Source: Desulfobacula sp. (GTDB taxonomy: Bacteria; Desulfobacterota; Desulfobacteria; Desulfobacterales; Desulfobacteraceae). From it: a DNA stretch of 9,685 bases. The notes beneath the pieces are model-generated. The model was not told the origin of the DNA. It searched no databases and saw only the letters and a list, made by a program, of their open reading frames with translations. The DNA is taken from positions 1-9,685 of the forward strand of contig NZ_JAIOSW010000303.1 of the NCBI RefSeq assembly GCF_021107415.1, given 5' to 3'. A program made the position numbers and the translations under genes. Below, one piece after another: positions 1 to 6,791 of this stretch. Position 1 is the first letter of the stretch. Every line of letters begins with the position of its first letter.

Positions 1-275
1 AAAAGGGAAAAGAGTTTTTTTCATGTACCCAATCGGATTGCCGGTTTGTTTCCTGGGATAAACCCTATCATTTTGAGTGCCCTTTATGTAAAAATTCATT
101 TTTAACGGAAACCACGGCACCCAATGGTGAAAAGGGCCTGAAATGCCCCAGGGCATCCTGCTCATACACCCAGAACAACTTGTTTGATCCAAAACAGAAT
201 ATGATGGCACAGGCGGGAGCCGGTTCGGCACCCAAGAAGAAGAGAAGGGTAGTGAGGAGAAGAAAGAGACGTTAA
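1..275 (+). CDS. topA: DNA topoisomerase I (type IA), C-terminal fragment
   Basis: Only the last 90 codons are present; the gene enters from the left edge, read from position 3, and ends at the TAA at 273-275. The fragment shows the C-terminal zinc-ribbon region of bacterial topoisomerase I. A CX4C pair (SCTQSDC) closes one ribbon, followed by the family-like FVSWDKP. Then CPLC and CPRASC give the CX2C...CX4C set of a final ribbon. The protein ends in a Lys/Arg-rich tail (PKKKRRVVRRRKRR), as is common in TopA of related bacteria. TopA relaxes negatively supercoiled DNA; the ribbons and basic tail bind DNA, while the catalytic tyrosine domain lies outside the window. The stop codon overlaps the mqnE start by one base (TAATG), so the two are probably translationally coupled. 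A different zinc-ribbon protein is possible but less likely. Confidence 0.85.
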   Translation, partial: KGKEFFSCTQSDCRFVSWDKPYHFECPLCKNSFLTETTAPNGEKGLKCPRASCSYTQNNLFDPKQNMMAQAGAGSAPKKKRRVVRRRKRR

Positions 276-1363
276 TGGAGATATTTTTTATTGATAAAAG
301 ACTTGAAAGTATTTTTTCAAAAGTCTTAAAAGGTTCCCGTCTTTCCAAGGAAGACGGGATTTGTATTTATGAAACCCATGATTTGATCGGTTTGGGGCAG
401 ATTGCAAACCATGTCAGAAGGTCTTTGCATGGCAATAAAGCGTTTTATATTTATAACCAGCATTTAAATTATACTAATATATGTAAGAATCGGTGTCGGT
501 TTTGCGCGTATGCCAGGGACCGTAAAGAAAAAGGCGCTTATACCTGGTCCATTAAAGAGATTGAAAAAAGACTTTTGGAACGTATTGATGAACCCGTTAA
601 TGAGCTGCATATTGTCGGGGGACTCAATGAAGCTTTAAAATTTGAATATTTTATTGATCTTTTAAAGACAGTCAAAAGGGTCAGACCCAATGCCACCATT
701 AAAGCCTTTACCAGTGTGGAAATTGATTATTTGTCCAATCTTGCCGGGCTTTCTTTGGAAGAGACCATTCAAAGGCTTAAGGATGCAGGCCTTGAAATGA
801 TGCCGGGTGGTGGAGCCGAGATATTAAATTCAAGAATCCATGAAGAGTTGTTCCCCAGAAAAATAGGGCATGAACGCTGGCTTGAGATTGTAAGGGCTGT
901 TCATAAGGCAGATATCAAAACCAATGCTACCATGTTATACGGTCATATTGAAACCATTGAGGAGAGAGTGGATCATCTCATCACGCTTAGAGAGTTGCAG
1001 GATGAAACAGGCGGATTCTCTGCTTTCATTCCTCTGGCATTTCATTCTGAAAATACTCAAATTTCTCATATCCCGCCAACAACAGCCATGGATGATTTAA
1101 AAAATGTGGCGGCAGCTCGTCTTATGCTGGATAATTTTGATCATATCAAAGCCTATTGGGTGATGATAGGTGAAAAACTTGCCCAGGTGGCCTTAAGTTT
1201 CGGGGCCGATGATCTGGATGGGACGATTATAGAAGAGAGGATTACCCATATGGCCGGGGCCAAATCAGCCATAGGTCTTACAAAAGATCAAATGGAGGAT
1301 ATGATTGCTAAAGCAGGGTTTGAACCGGTAGAACGGGATTCTTTCTATCATCCGATTAACTGA
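275..1363 (+). CDS. mqnE: Aminodeoxyfutalosine synthase MqnE (radical SAM)
   Basis: This 362-residue protein is a radical SAM enzyme of the futalosine menaquinone pathway. The CX3CX2C iron-sulfur motif is C70-KNR-C74-RF-C77, inside NYTNICKNRCRFCAY. Further family features are HIVGGLNE, IKAFTSVEID, MMPGGGAEIL, ATMLYGHIE and FIPLAFH. The combination with AFTSVEI (MqnC has HGFSPPEI instead) and the 360-aa length point to MqnE rather than MqnC. Known reaction: 3-[(1-carboxyvinyl)oxy]benzoate plus SAM gives 6-amino-6-deoxyfutalosine in the cytoplasm. The start is the ATG overlapping the topA stop; purine-rich sequence (GAGGAGAAG) upstream lies rather far away, so coupling from topA may matter. mqnC follows within a few bases. 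Confidence 0.95.
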   Translation: MEIFFIDKRLESIFSKVLKGSRLSKEDGICIYETHDLIGLGQIANHVRRSLHGNKAFYIYNQHLNYTNICKNRCRFCAYARDRKEKGAYTWSIKEIEKRLLERIDEPVNELHIVGGLNEALKFEYFIDLLKTVKRVRPNATIKAFTSVEIDYLSNLAGLSLEETIQRLKDAGLEMMPGGGAEILNSRIHEELFPRKIGHERWLEIVRAVHKADIKTNATMLYGHIETIEERVDHLITLRELQDETGGFSAFIPLAFHSENTQISHIPPTTAMDDLKNVAAARLMLDNFDHIKAYWVMIGEKLAQVALSFGADDLDGTIIEERITHMAGAKSAIGLTKDQMEDMIAKAGFEPVERDSFYHPIN

Positions 1364-1376
1364 TTGTGTGGATATA

Positions 1377-2471
1377 ATGAATAGATTAAATCATATTATT
1401 GAGAAAGTTAAAGAGAATCAAAGAATTGATATCAATGAAGGCCTTACTTTATTCAAACAGGCTGATTTTTTGACTCTTGCAAGTCTTGCAAACCGGAAAC
1501 GGTTTTTTTATCATCCGGATAAAATTGTCACCTATGTTGTGGACAGAAATATTAATTATACCAATATCTGTGTGTCCGGTTGCAGGTTTTGCGCCTTTTT
1601 TGAGCCCCCCAATAAGGATCGTGGCCAAGATCAGGATTGGAACCAAGATCAGGACAGAGGCTATGTTATTTCAAAGCAACAGCTGTCTGATAAAATTCAG
1701 GAGACTATAGACCTTGGTGGTACACAAATCCTGCTGCAGGGCGGCATGCATCCGGATCTTGAAATAGATTATTATATTGATCTGTTAACTCATATTAAAA
1801 AAAAATTTGATATTCATATTCATGGATTTTCCCCTCCGGAAATAGATTTTATTGCGAAAAAGTCTTCTCTATCCATTGCCCAGACCATATCAATTTTAAA
1901 AAAGGCAGGCCTTGCTTCCATTCCGGGTGGCGGAGCGGAAATTTTGTGTGATGATATCCGGCAAAAGGTTTCCCCCAATAAGTGCCTGTCGGAAGAATGG
2001 CTTGAAGTAATGCGCCAGGCCCACCTACAGGAAATGAGGTCCAGTGCCACGATGATGTTCGGCCATCTTGAAAAAGAGGTTCATATCTTTGAGCATATGG
2101 ATAAAATCAGGGCCTTGCAGGATGAAACCGGAGGATTTACAGCTTTTATTCCCTGGACCTTTCAGCCGGATAATACAAAGATCGCTGTTAAAAAAAAGAC
2201 CAGTGTGGAATATTTAAGGGTTCTGGCGATGAGCCGGTTGTTTTTCGATAATATTGATAATATCCAGGCATCCTGGGTGACCCAGGGAGATAAAATCGCT
2301 CAGACAGCACTTTTTTTCGGTGCAAATGACATGGGGAGCACCATGATTGAAGAGAATGTTGTGGCTTCGGCAGGTGTTGATTTTATGCTTTCTAAAGAAG
2401 AACTGACGCGGTTGATCACCAAAGCCGGGTTTGAACCAAGGCAACGGGACTGCTATTATCATCTGCTATGA
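1377..2471 (+). CDS. mqnC: Dehypoxanthine futalosine cyclase MqnC (radical SAM)
   Basis: A second radical SAM protein, about 364 residues and paralogous to MqnE. Its CX3CX2C motif is encoded at about 1569-1592 (NICVSGCRFCAF). It carries LGGTQILLQGGMHPDL, IHGFSPPEI, IPGGGAEIL, ATMMFGHLE and FIPWTFQ, the pattern of MqnC, which cyclises dehypoxanthine futalosine to its spiro form. I prefer ATG 1377, with a weak GGA four bases ahead, over GTG 1368, which has no visible ribosome site; both are in frame and the choice adds only three residues. Between CAFF and YVIS lies a hydrophilic Asp/Gln stretch made of two six-residue repeats, longer than I expect for the family. The last codons overlap the next gene (ATGA). 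Confidence 0.94.
   Translation: MNRLNHIIEKVKENQRIDINEGLTLFKQADFLTLASLANRKRFFYHPDKIVTYVVDRNINYTNICVSGCRFCAFFEPPNKDRGQDQDWNQDQDRGYVISKQQLSDKIQETIDLGGTQILLQGGMHPDLEIDYYIDLLTHIKKKFDIHIHGFSPPEIDFIAKKSSLSIAQTISILKKAGLASIPGGGAEILCDDIRQKVSPNKCLSEEWLEVMRQAHLQEMRSSATMMFGHLEKEVHIFEHMDKIRALQDETGGFTAFIPWTFQPDNTKIAVKKKTSVEYLRVLAMSRLFFDNIDNIQASWVTQGDKIAQTALFFGANDMGSTMIEENVVASAGVDFMLSKEELTRLITKAGFEPRQRDCYYHLL
1626..1661 (+). repeat. Two 18-bp in-frame tandem units inside mqnC
   Basis: Units 1626-1643 and 1644-1661 are codon-aligned and encode QDQDWN and QDQDRG. They share the first 11 bases (CAAGATCAGGA) and match at 13 of 18 positions. They sit in the loop just after the radical SAM cysteine motif. Deleting 12 residues here would leave EPPNKDRGYVIS, close to the spacing I recall in other MqnC proteins, so the repeat pair looks like an insertion. 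Confidence 0.8.
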
Positions 2472-3646
2472 CCTCGGATTTTAAAAATCTTATCTGTATT
2501 GAAATTAACAACAAAAGACAGCTTCACCGCGCCGGTTGGATAATAGTCGATCCTATAACCATTATTGAGAATGGATTTATTGAGATTGAGAATGGATTTA
2601 TACGGGGTGTTCATAAAGGAACTCCAAAAGAAAAGAGTATTGATCACGGCCCTGGCGTATTAATGCCGCCTCTTGTCAATGCTCATCTTCATCTGGAATT
2701 GTCTGCCTTAAAAGACAGTCTACCCTTTGACAAGGGATTTAAAGTCTGGGTTAAAATGCTATTGGAGAAAAGAGAAGCCCTGGGAGAAGAAAAACTTATC
2801 AAAGAAGCTCAAAATTCTGTCCGGGATTTAATAAAATCCGGGAATCTCTATGTGGGAGACATATCAACCCTTGGAATTACCAAATCAATTATTGAAGATT
2901 CTGCTTTAAACGGCGTCTGTTTCCATGAGTTTTTGGGATCTGATATTCAACCATTTTTTGCTCAAAAGAATGATTATGTCTCCTTTTCTGTTGCAGGCCA
3001 TGCCCCTCATACGACTTCTCCTCAACTGCTGAAGGCATTAAAAAAGACGTCTAAATCAGAGGGTTTGCCTTTTTCCATCCATGTGGCAGAGTCTGATGAT
3101 GAGGCCGAGTTTATCAATGAAAGAAAAGGGCAGTGGGCCAATTTTTTGACTTCCAGAGGGATAGACTGGTCATCCTGGGATATCGGATCAAAAACACCTG
3201 TAAGATACATAAACGATATGGGGCTGCTTGACCCTTTAACCCTAGTCGTTCATCTCTTAAATTTGAATGACAAGGATACGGAAATACTTACCCGGTCAAA
3301 AGCAAAGGTTTGTGTCTGCCCCAGAAGTAATCAAAATCTTCATGGGAAACTTCCTGATATTGAGAAGATGATAACTGCCGGTATTCAACCGGCTCTTGGG
3401 ACAGACAGCCTTGCCAGTTGCGAGTCATTAAATATTTTTGATGAAATGGGTTTTGTGCAAAATCATTACCCAAGACTTGATCCTGCAACTATTTTTTCCA
3501 TGGGCACTATAAATGGTGCCAGGGCCTTGGGGCTTGAACGGTTGACCGGTACACTTTCCAAGGGTAAAAGAGCACGGTTCTTGTACCGATCAGTGAAAGT
3601 AATGAATAAAAAGGATCTTTTTGAAAGAATAATATCCAATGAATGA
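2468..3646 (+). CDS. mqnX: Amidohydrolase, probable aminodeoxyfutalosine deaminase (MqnX type)
   Basis: A 392-residue metal-dependent amidohydrolase. The N-terminal beta segment is followed by the metal motif AHLHLELS (H73, H75). Other expected ligand or substrate positions are GHAPHTTSP (about 177-185), IHVAESDDE (H205, E208), VVHLLNL (H262), VCPRSNQNL (about 283-291) and LGTDSLAS (D313). This order matches the chlorohydrolase/adenosine-deaminase-like family that includes aminofutalosine deaminase. The reaction inferred from its place between mqnC and mqnA is deamination of aminodeoxyfutalosine to futalosine in the cytoplasm. The ATG overlaps the mqnC stop by four bases (ATGA), indicating coupling. 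Family membership is clear; the substrate rests on gene context. A cytosine or guanine deaminase-like role is the main alternative. A perfect 17-bp direct repeat occurs near its 5' end. Confidence 0.85.
   Translation: MTSDFKNLICIEINNKRQLHRAGWIIVDPITIIENGFIEIENGFIRGVHKGTPKEKSIDHGPGVLMPPLVNAHLHLELSALKDSLPFDKGFKVWVKMLLEKREALGEEKLIKEAQNSVRDLIKSGNLYVGDISTLGITKSIIEDSALNGVCFHEFLGSDIQPFFAQKNDYVSFSVAGHAPHTTSPQLLKALKKTSKSEGLPFSIHVAESDDEAEFINERKGQWANFLTSRGIDWSSWDIGSKTPVRYINDMGLLDPLTLVVHLLNLNDKDTEILTRSKAKVCVCPRSNQNLHGKLPDIEKMITAGIQPALGTDSLASCESLNIFDEMGFVQNHYPRLDPATIFSMGTINGARALGLERLTGTLSKGKRARFLYRSVKVMNKKDLFERIISNE
2564..2601 (+). repeat. Perfect 17-bp direct repeat, 21-bp period, in mqnX
   Basis: ATTGAGAATGGATTTAT occurs at 2564-2580 and again at 2585-2601. 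It is in frame and encodes IENGFI twice (residues 33-38 and 40-45). The encoded pattern fits the usual beta strands at the start of amidohydrolases, so the protein is not obviously lengthened. Confidence 0.9.
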
Positions 3647-4475
3647 CGAAAATATATATATGGGTAAAATCAGTTATATCAATGCCTCTCCTGTCTTTTA
3701 CGGCCTTGATCACGGCCTTTTGCCTGCCTGGCTGAAAATGGTGCCGGATGTGCCATCTGTCTTAAACCGGAAAATAAAAACCGGGCAGATAAAAGTAAGC
3801 CCCATATCAGCAGCCTTTTATGCCATGAATCACAGGGAGCTTTTACTGCTTCCGGATCTGTCCATATCCTGTAACGGCAGGGTATTAAGTGTTATTTTAG
3901 CCAGCAATTATGCCATTGATGATCTTGAAGGTAAAAAGGTGATGTTTTCTCAGGATTCGGCATCTGCCGCTTCTTTTCTCAAGATGATATTTAATCAGAG
4001 AAAGATTTTTCCTGTCTATGAAGTCGGGCCTGTAACCGATTGTCAGCTGATTTCCAAATCAGCTGATGCAGTATTGGTGATCGGAGATACAGCGCTTAAG
4101 CATCCATGGAATCAAGTTTTTGAATATTGTATTGACCTGGGACAGCTCTGGTATGAAATGACACAGCTTCCTTTTGTATTTGCTGTCTGGGCGGTCAGAC
4201 GCTCTTTTGCCGGGAAATATCCCTCCTGCGTAAAAGAAATCTGCGAGTTGCTATTGGAGTCAAAAAAACAAGGATATCAGAATATTGACAAGGTTGTTGA
4301 AGCAGGGAGAAATAAATTAAACCTGGATCAATCTGTTATTAAAGAGTATTTTGACCTGCTTCATTGTGATCTTGATGATAATAAAATAAAGGCAATGCAA
4401 TTATTTTTTGATTCCCTTTTTGATCAGGGGATTCTAAATGAAAAGGCGGGCATAATATTTTTCAAACCTCAATGA
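3639..4475 (+). CDS. mqnA: Chorismate dehydratase MqnA
   Basis: This 278-residue protein belongs to the MqnA/MqnD family, which has a periplasmic-binding-protein-like fold but acts in the cytoplasm. GKISYINASPVFYGLD near the N-terminus, followed by DVPSVLNRKIKTGQI and VSPISAAFYAMN, is the MqnA pattern. DLEGKKVMFSQDSASAASFLKMI and ADAVLVIGDTAL also fit. MqnA dehydrates chorismate to 3-enolpyruvylbenzoate, the first committed step of the futalosine pathway. The ATG at 3639 overlaps the end of mqnX by eight bases, with GAAAGA upstream; ATG 3660 (MGKISYIN) is a plausible alternative closer to the conserved region. MqnD is less likely because the characteristic MqnD N-terminus is missing. Confidence 0.92.
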   Translation: MNDENIYMGKISYINASPVFYGLDHGLLPAWLKMVPDVPSVLNRKIKTGQIKVSPISAAFYAMNHRELLLLPDLSISCNGRVLSVILASNYAIDDLEGKKVMFSQDSASAASFLKMIFNQRKIFPVYEVGPVTDCQLISKSADAVLVIGDTALKHPWNQVFEYCIDLGQLWYEMTQLPFVFAVWAVRRSFAGKYPSCVKEICELLLESKKQGYQNIDKVVEAGRNKLNLDQSVIKEYFDLLHCDLDDNKIKAMQLFFDSLFDQGILNEKAGIIFFKPQ

Positions 4476-4489
4476 TTTTGTAAAGGATA

Positions 4490-5413
4490 ATGGAGAAAAA
4501 ACAGTTAAAAATATCTCGGATGGCACTGGCATATTCAGGCCTTTCTCTGGCTGTTTTTTTCTGGGCGATTAACACGGTCATTGCAAAAGCCGTCATATTT
4601 CAGATAAAACCCATGACCCTTTCTTTTTACCGCTGGCTGGTAGCATTTGTTATTATTTTGCCCTTTGCCATTCCCCATCTTAAAAAGGATGGTAAGTTGA
4701 TCAAACAACATTTGGGTTTTTTATTTATTTTATCTGTTCCAAGTGTGGCTGCCTATAATTCAATTTTATATCTTGGAGCTCAATACACAACGGCCATAAA
4801 TATTTCTTTGGTAGCGGCAACGATGCCAATTATGACCATCCTCTTTTCCTGGATAATGAACAGAGAAAAACCTTATTTTTTACAGGCTTTGGGTGTCACG
4901 ATTTCTCTTTTAGGGATGCTGCTGATCGTAACCAAAGGATCATGGCAGCTTTTGTCCACACTCTCCTTTAATCCCGGAGACTTGCTGATTGTTCTTTCCA
5001 TTGCGTCCTGGGCATTTTATTCCGTCATGTTAAAAAAGCGGCAGATTAATATTTCCCCCGTTTCTTTTCTAACGGTTTTGATATGTTTTGGCCTTCTTTG
5101 TATTTTGCCTTTTTATTTATGGGAACTCGTTGTTTTTAAAGGATTTGATCTAAATTCTACCAATATATTGATCTTTTTATACCTGGGCATATTCCCTTCA
5201 ATTCTTTCCTATATCTGCTGGAATTACGGGGTCAGAACAGCAGGGGCATCCATTGCATCGGTATTCATGTATTTATTGCCGGTATTCACCTCAATTATTG
5301 CTTATTTCTTTTTAAATGAGAGCCTTTTTTCCTATCATTTTTTGGGTGGGTTGCTGATTCTTGCAGGATTAATCATGTCGTCTTTCAGAGGACTTATAAA
5401 ATATCAGAGGTAA
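4490..5413 (+). CDS. EamA/DMT-family inner-membrane transporter
   Basis: A 307-residue, very hydrophobic protein with about ten predicted membrane segments in two repeated halves, the layout of drug/metabolite transporter (EamA) proteins. Visible family features are the first-helix pattern FFWAINTVIAKAV, LSFYRWLVAF, the YLGAQYTTAINISLVAATMPIMTILFSW region of the first half, and the matching second-half stretch YLGIFPSILSYICWNYGV...GASIASVFMYLLPVFTSI. It ends in a basic cytoplasmic tail. Substrate cannot be read from sequence; the family moves amino acids, nucleosides, cofactors and other small solutes. It lies 14 bases after mqnA and is probably in the same transcript. The AAGGA before the ATG is only two bases away, so ATG 4520 is a possible alternative start. 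No clear terminator follows. Confidence 0.9.
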   Translation: MEKKQLKISRMALAYSGLSLAVFFWAINTVIAKAVIFQIKPMTLSFYRWLVAFVIILPFAIPHLKKDGKLIKQHLGFLFILSVPSVAAYNSILYLGAQYTTAINISLVAATMPIMTILFSWIMNREKPYFLQALGVTISLLGMLLIVTKGSWQLLSTLSFNPGDLLIVLSIASWAFYSVMLKKRQINISPVSFLTVLICFGLLCILPFYLWELVVFKGFDLNSTNILIFLYLGIFPSILSYICWNYGVRTAGASIASVFMYLLPVFTSIIAYFFLNESLFSYHFLGGLLILAGLIMSSFRGLIKYQR

Positions 5414-5428
5414 ATCATGGATTATCCC

Positions 5429-5456
5429 TTGACTTGATAGTTGATTTGGGCATAAA
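5429..5456 (+). promoter_or_regulatory. Candidate sigma70-type promoter for dctP
   Basis: TTGACT at 5429-5434 matches five of six -35 bases, and CATAAA at 5451-5456 matches four of six -10 bases, with a 16-bp spacer. It lies about 130 bases ahead of the dctP start in the only sizeable gap on this strand. The -10 is imperfect, so this is a candidate only. Confidence 0.35.
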
Positions 5457-5476
5457 ACGACATTTAGTAAATCAAC
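5440..5476. repeat. 8-bp inverted repeat over the dctP promoter candidate
   Basis: GTTGATTT (5440-5447) and AAATCAAC (5469-5476) are perfect reverse complements separated by 21 bases. They flank the candidate -10 and start region, a position where an operator could act. Such a pair can arise by chance in AT-rich DNA. Confidence 0.25.
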
Positions 5477-5506
5477 AATTTTCATTTTAACGAAAGGACA
5501 GTAAAA

Positions 5507-5536
5507 ATGCTGGTGTTTGTTACAAAACGCCCATGA
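5507..5536 (+). other. Nine-codon mini-ORF upstream of dctP
   Basis: ATG 5507 to TGA 5534-5536 encodes MLVFVTKRP. AAAGGA at 5493-5498 sits eight bases ahead, a good ribosome-binding site for so short a frame. It ends about 50 bases before dctP. It could be a leader peptide, a decayed gene end, or chance. Confidence 0.25.
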
Positions 5537-5573
5537 TTGCTGAATAGAGAGAATTTTAGAGTTAATTATCATA

Positions 5574-5580
5574 AAAGGAG
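5574..5580 (+). promoter_or_regulatory. Ribosome-binding site that sets the dctP start
   Basis: AAAGGAG lies seven bases before ATG 5588. This strong site supports ATG 5588 over the upstream in-frame TTG 5537, which would add 17 residues ahead of the twin-arginine signal. Confidence 0.85.
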
Positions 5581-5587
5581 ATTTTGC

Positions 5588-6724
5588 ATGGAAGACAACA
5601 ACCGACGAAAATTTATTAAAAATGTTGGAATTGGAGCTGCCGCTATCGGTACTGCAGGTCTTGCCGGTGTATTGAGCTCTTGCAAAGGCCAGAAGCAGGA
5701 AGAACAGGCTGTAAAAGAAGAGCCCAAAGCAAAAACCATTGAATGGAAGATGGTTACCACCTGGCCGCCTCACTCCCCCATGTTAGGTGAAGGTGCGGAT
5801 AAACTTGCCGAGTGGATAGAGCAGATGAGTGGTGGAAGATTGAAAATAAAAGTTTATGGCGGTGGCGAGCTTGTTCCACCTTTGGGGGTTTTTGATGCTG
5901 TCAGCCAGGGAACTGCAGAGATGGGCCATGGGGTTGCCTACTACTGGGCTGGGAAAGTGCCAGCCGCACAATTTTTTGCTGCTGTCCCATTTGGGTTTAA
6001 TGCACAAAATTTAAATGCATGGCTCTATGCAGGTGATGGGTTGAAACTCTGGGAGGAAATATATGAAAAATTCAATGTGAAACCATTTCCGGCAGGAAAT
6101 ACCGGTGCACAGATGGGGGGATGGTTTAATAAGAAAATCAACTCCATGGCTGACCTGAAAGGCTTGAAAATGAGAATCCCGGGCCTTGGGGGAAAAGTTC
6201 TAGCAAAAGCAGGTGGAAATGCTGTTCTTGTGGCTGGTGGTGAGATTTATACCAACCTTGACAGGGGAGTTATTGATGCCACCGAATGGGTCGGACCTTT
6301 TCATGATTTGCAAATGGGCTTTTACAAAGCTGCCAAATATTATTATTATCCCGGATGGCATGAATGCGGAAGTGCACTTGAAACCATCATTAATAAGGAT
6401 GCATGGAATGCACTGCCGGATGATCTTAAAGCCATTGTTGAAACAGCAACTTACAAGGCCAACATATGGATGATATCTAATTTTGAAGCAAAAAATAATG
6501 CGGCATTAAGGGAACTGATAGATGTCCATAAAGTCCAACTAATGGAGTTCCCTGAATCCGTTCTCAAAGAATTCAAAAAACTGTCGCTGGAAGTATTGGA
6601 AGAAATTGCAGAATCTGACCCCATGAGCAGGAAAGTTTATGATTCTTTTCTTGAATTCCAGAAAAATATTTATGAATGGAATAAAATAGCAGAAGAACCC
6701 TATCAAAAATTAAAACATCTTTAA
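5588..6724 (+). CDS. dctP: TRAP transporter substrate-binding protein, Tat-type lipoprotein (DctP/TakP family)
   Basis: A 378-residue extracytoplasmic solute-binding protein of a TRAP transporter. The N-terminus has a twin-arginine motif (NRRKFIKN, R6-R7), a hydrophobic Ala/Gly-rich segment, and a lipobox LSSC (Cys32). It is therefore probably exported folded by Tat and anchored as a lipoprotein, followed by a Lys/Glu/Gln linker. The mature part begins WKMVTTWPPHSP. It contains GLKMRIPGLGGKVL with the arginine expected to bind the substrate carboxylate, VAGGEIYTNLDRGVIDATEWVGP and YYYYPGWHE. These resemble the TakP/FcbT1 (COG4663) group, known for 2-oxoacids, lactate-type or aromatic acids; the exact ligand is unknown. 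It converges with dctM and dctQ, which are probably its membrane partners. A strong terminator follows. Confidence 0.93.
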   Translation: MEDNNRRKFIKNVGIGAAAIGTAGLAGVLSSCKGQKQEEQAVKEEPKAKTIEWKMVTTWPPHSPMLGEGADKLAEWIEQMSGGRLKIKVYGGGELVPPLGVFDAVSQGTAEMGHGVAYYWAGKVPAAQFFAAVPFGFNAQNLNAWLYAGDGLKLWEEIYEKFNVKPFPAGNTGAQMGGWFNKKINSMADLKGLKMRIPGLGGKVLAKAGGNAVLVAGGEIYTNLDRGVIDATEWVGPFHDLQMGFYKAAKYYYYPGWHECGSALETIINKDAWNALPDDLKAIVETATYKANIWMISNFEAKNNAALRELIDVHKVQLMEFPESVLKEFKKLSLEVLEEIAESDPMSRKVYDSFLEFQKNIYEWNKIAEEPYQKLKHL

Positions 6725-6740
6725 GATAAGCGATTAAGAT

Positions 6741-6777
6741 AAAAAGAGGCGCGAAAATATTTTCCCGCCTCTTTTTT
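6741..6777. terminator. Bidirectional intrinsic terminator between dctP and dctM
   Basis: The 11-bp arm AAAAAGAGGCG (6741-6751) pairs perfectly with CGCCTCTTTTT (6766-6776). The stem can extend inward past one C/C mismatch through G/C and AAAA/TTTT around a small loop. Each strand ends in a T run, so it can stop dctP transcripts on the plus strand and dctQM transcripts on the minus strand. Confidence 0.92.
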
Positions 6778-6791
6778 GTACGAATGATTTT

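Noticed and set aside
228..272. PKKKRRV in the TopA tail looks like a eukaryotic nuclear localisation signal
   Set aside because: Lys/Arg-rich C-terminal tails are ordinary in bacterial TopA and serve DNA contact; the likeness is compositional.
5413..5538. AATCATGG/CCATGATT inverted pair about 110 bases apart
   Set aside because: Eight-base arms at this distance are expected by chance and overlap a gene stop and the mini-ORF.
5537..5587. TTG 5537 as an upstream start for dctP
   Set aside because: ATG 5588 has AAAGGAG at seven bases and puts the twin-arginine motif at the expected place near the N-terminus.
5369..5773. 134-codon minus-strand frame across the eamA/dctP junction
   Set aside because: It overlaps two well-supported plus-strand genes and its protein is Phe/Ser-rich without any recognisable family; it is an antisense shadow.
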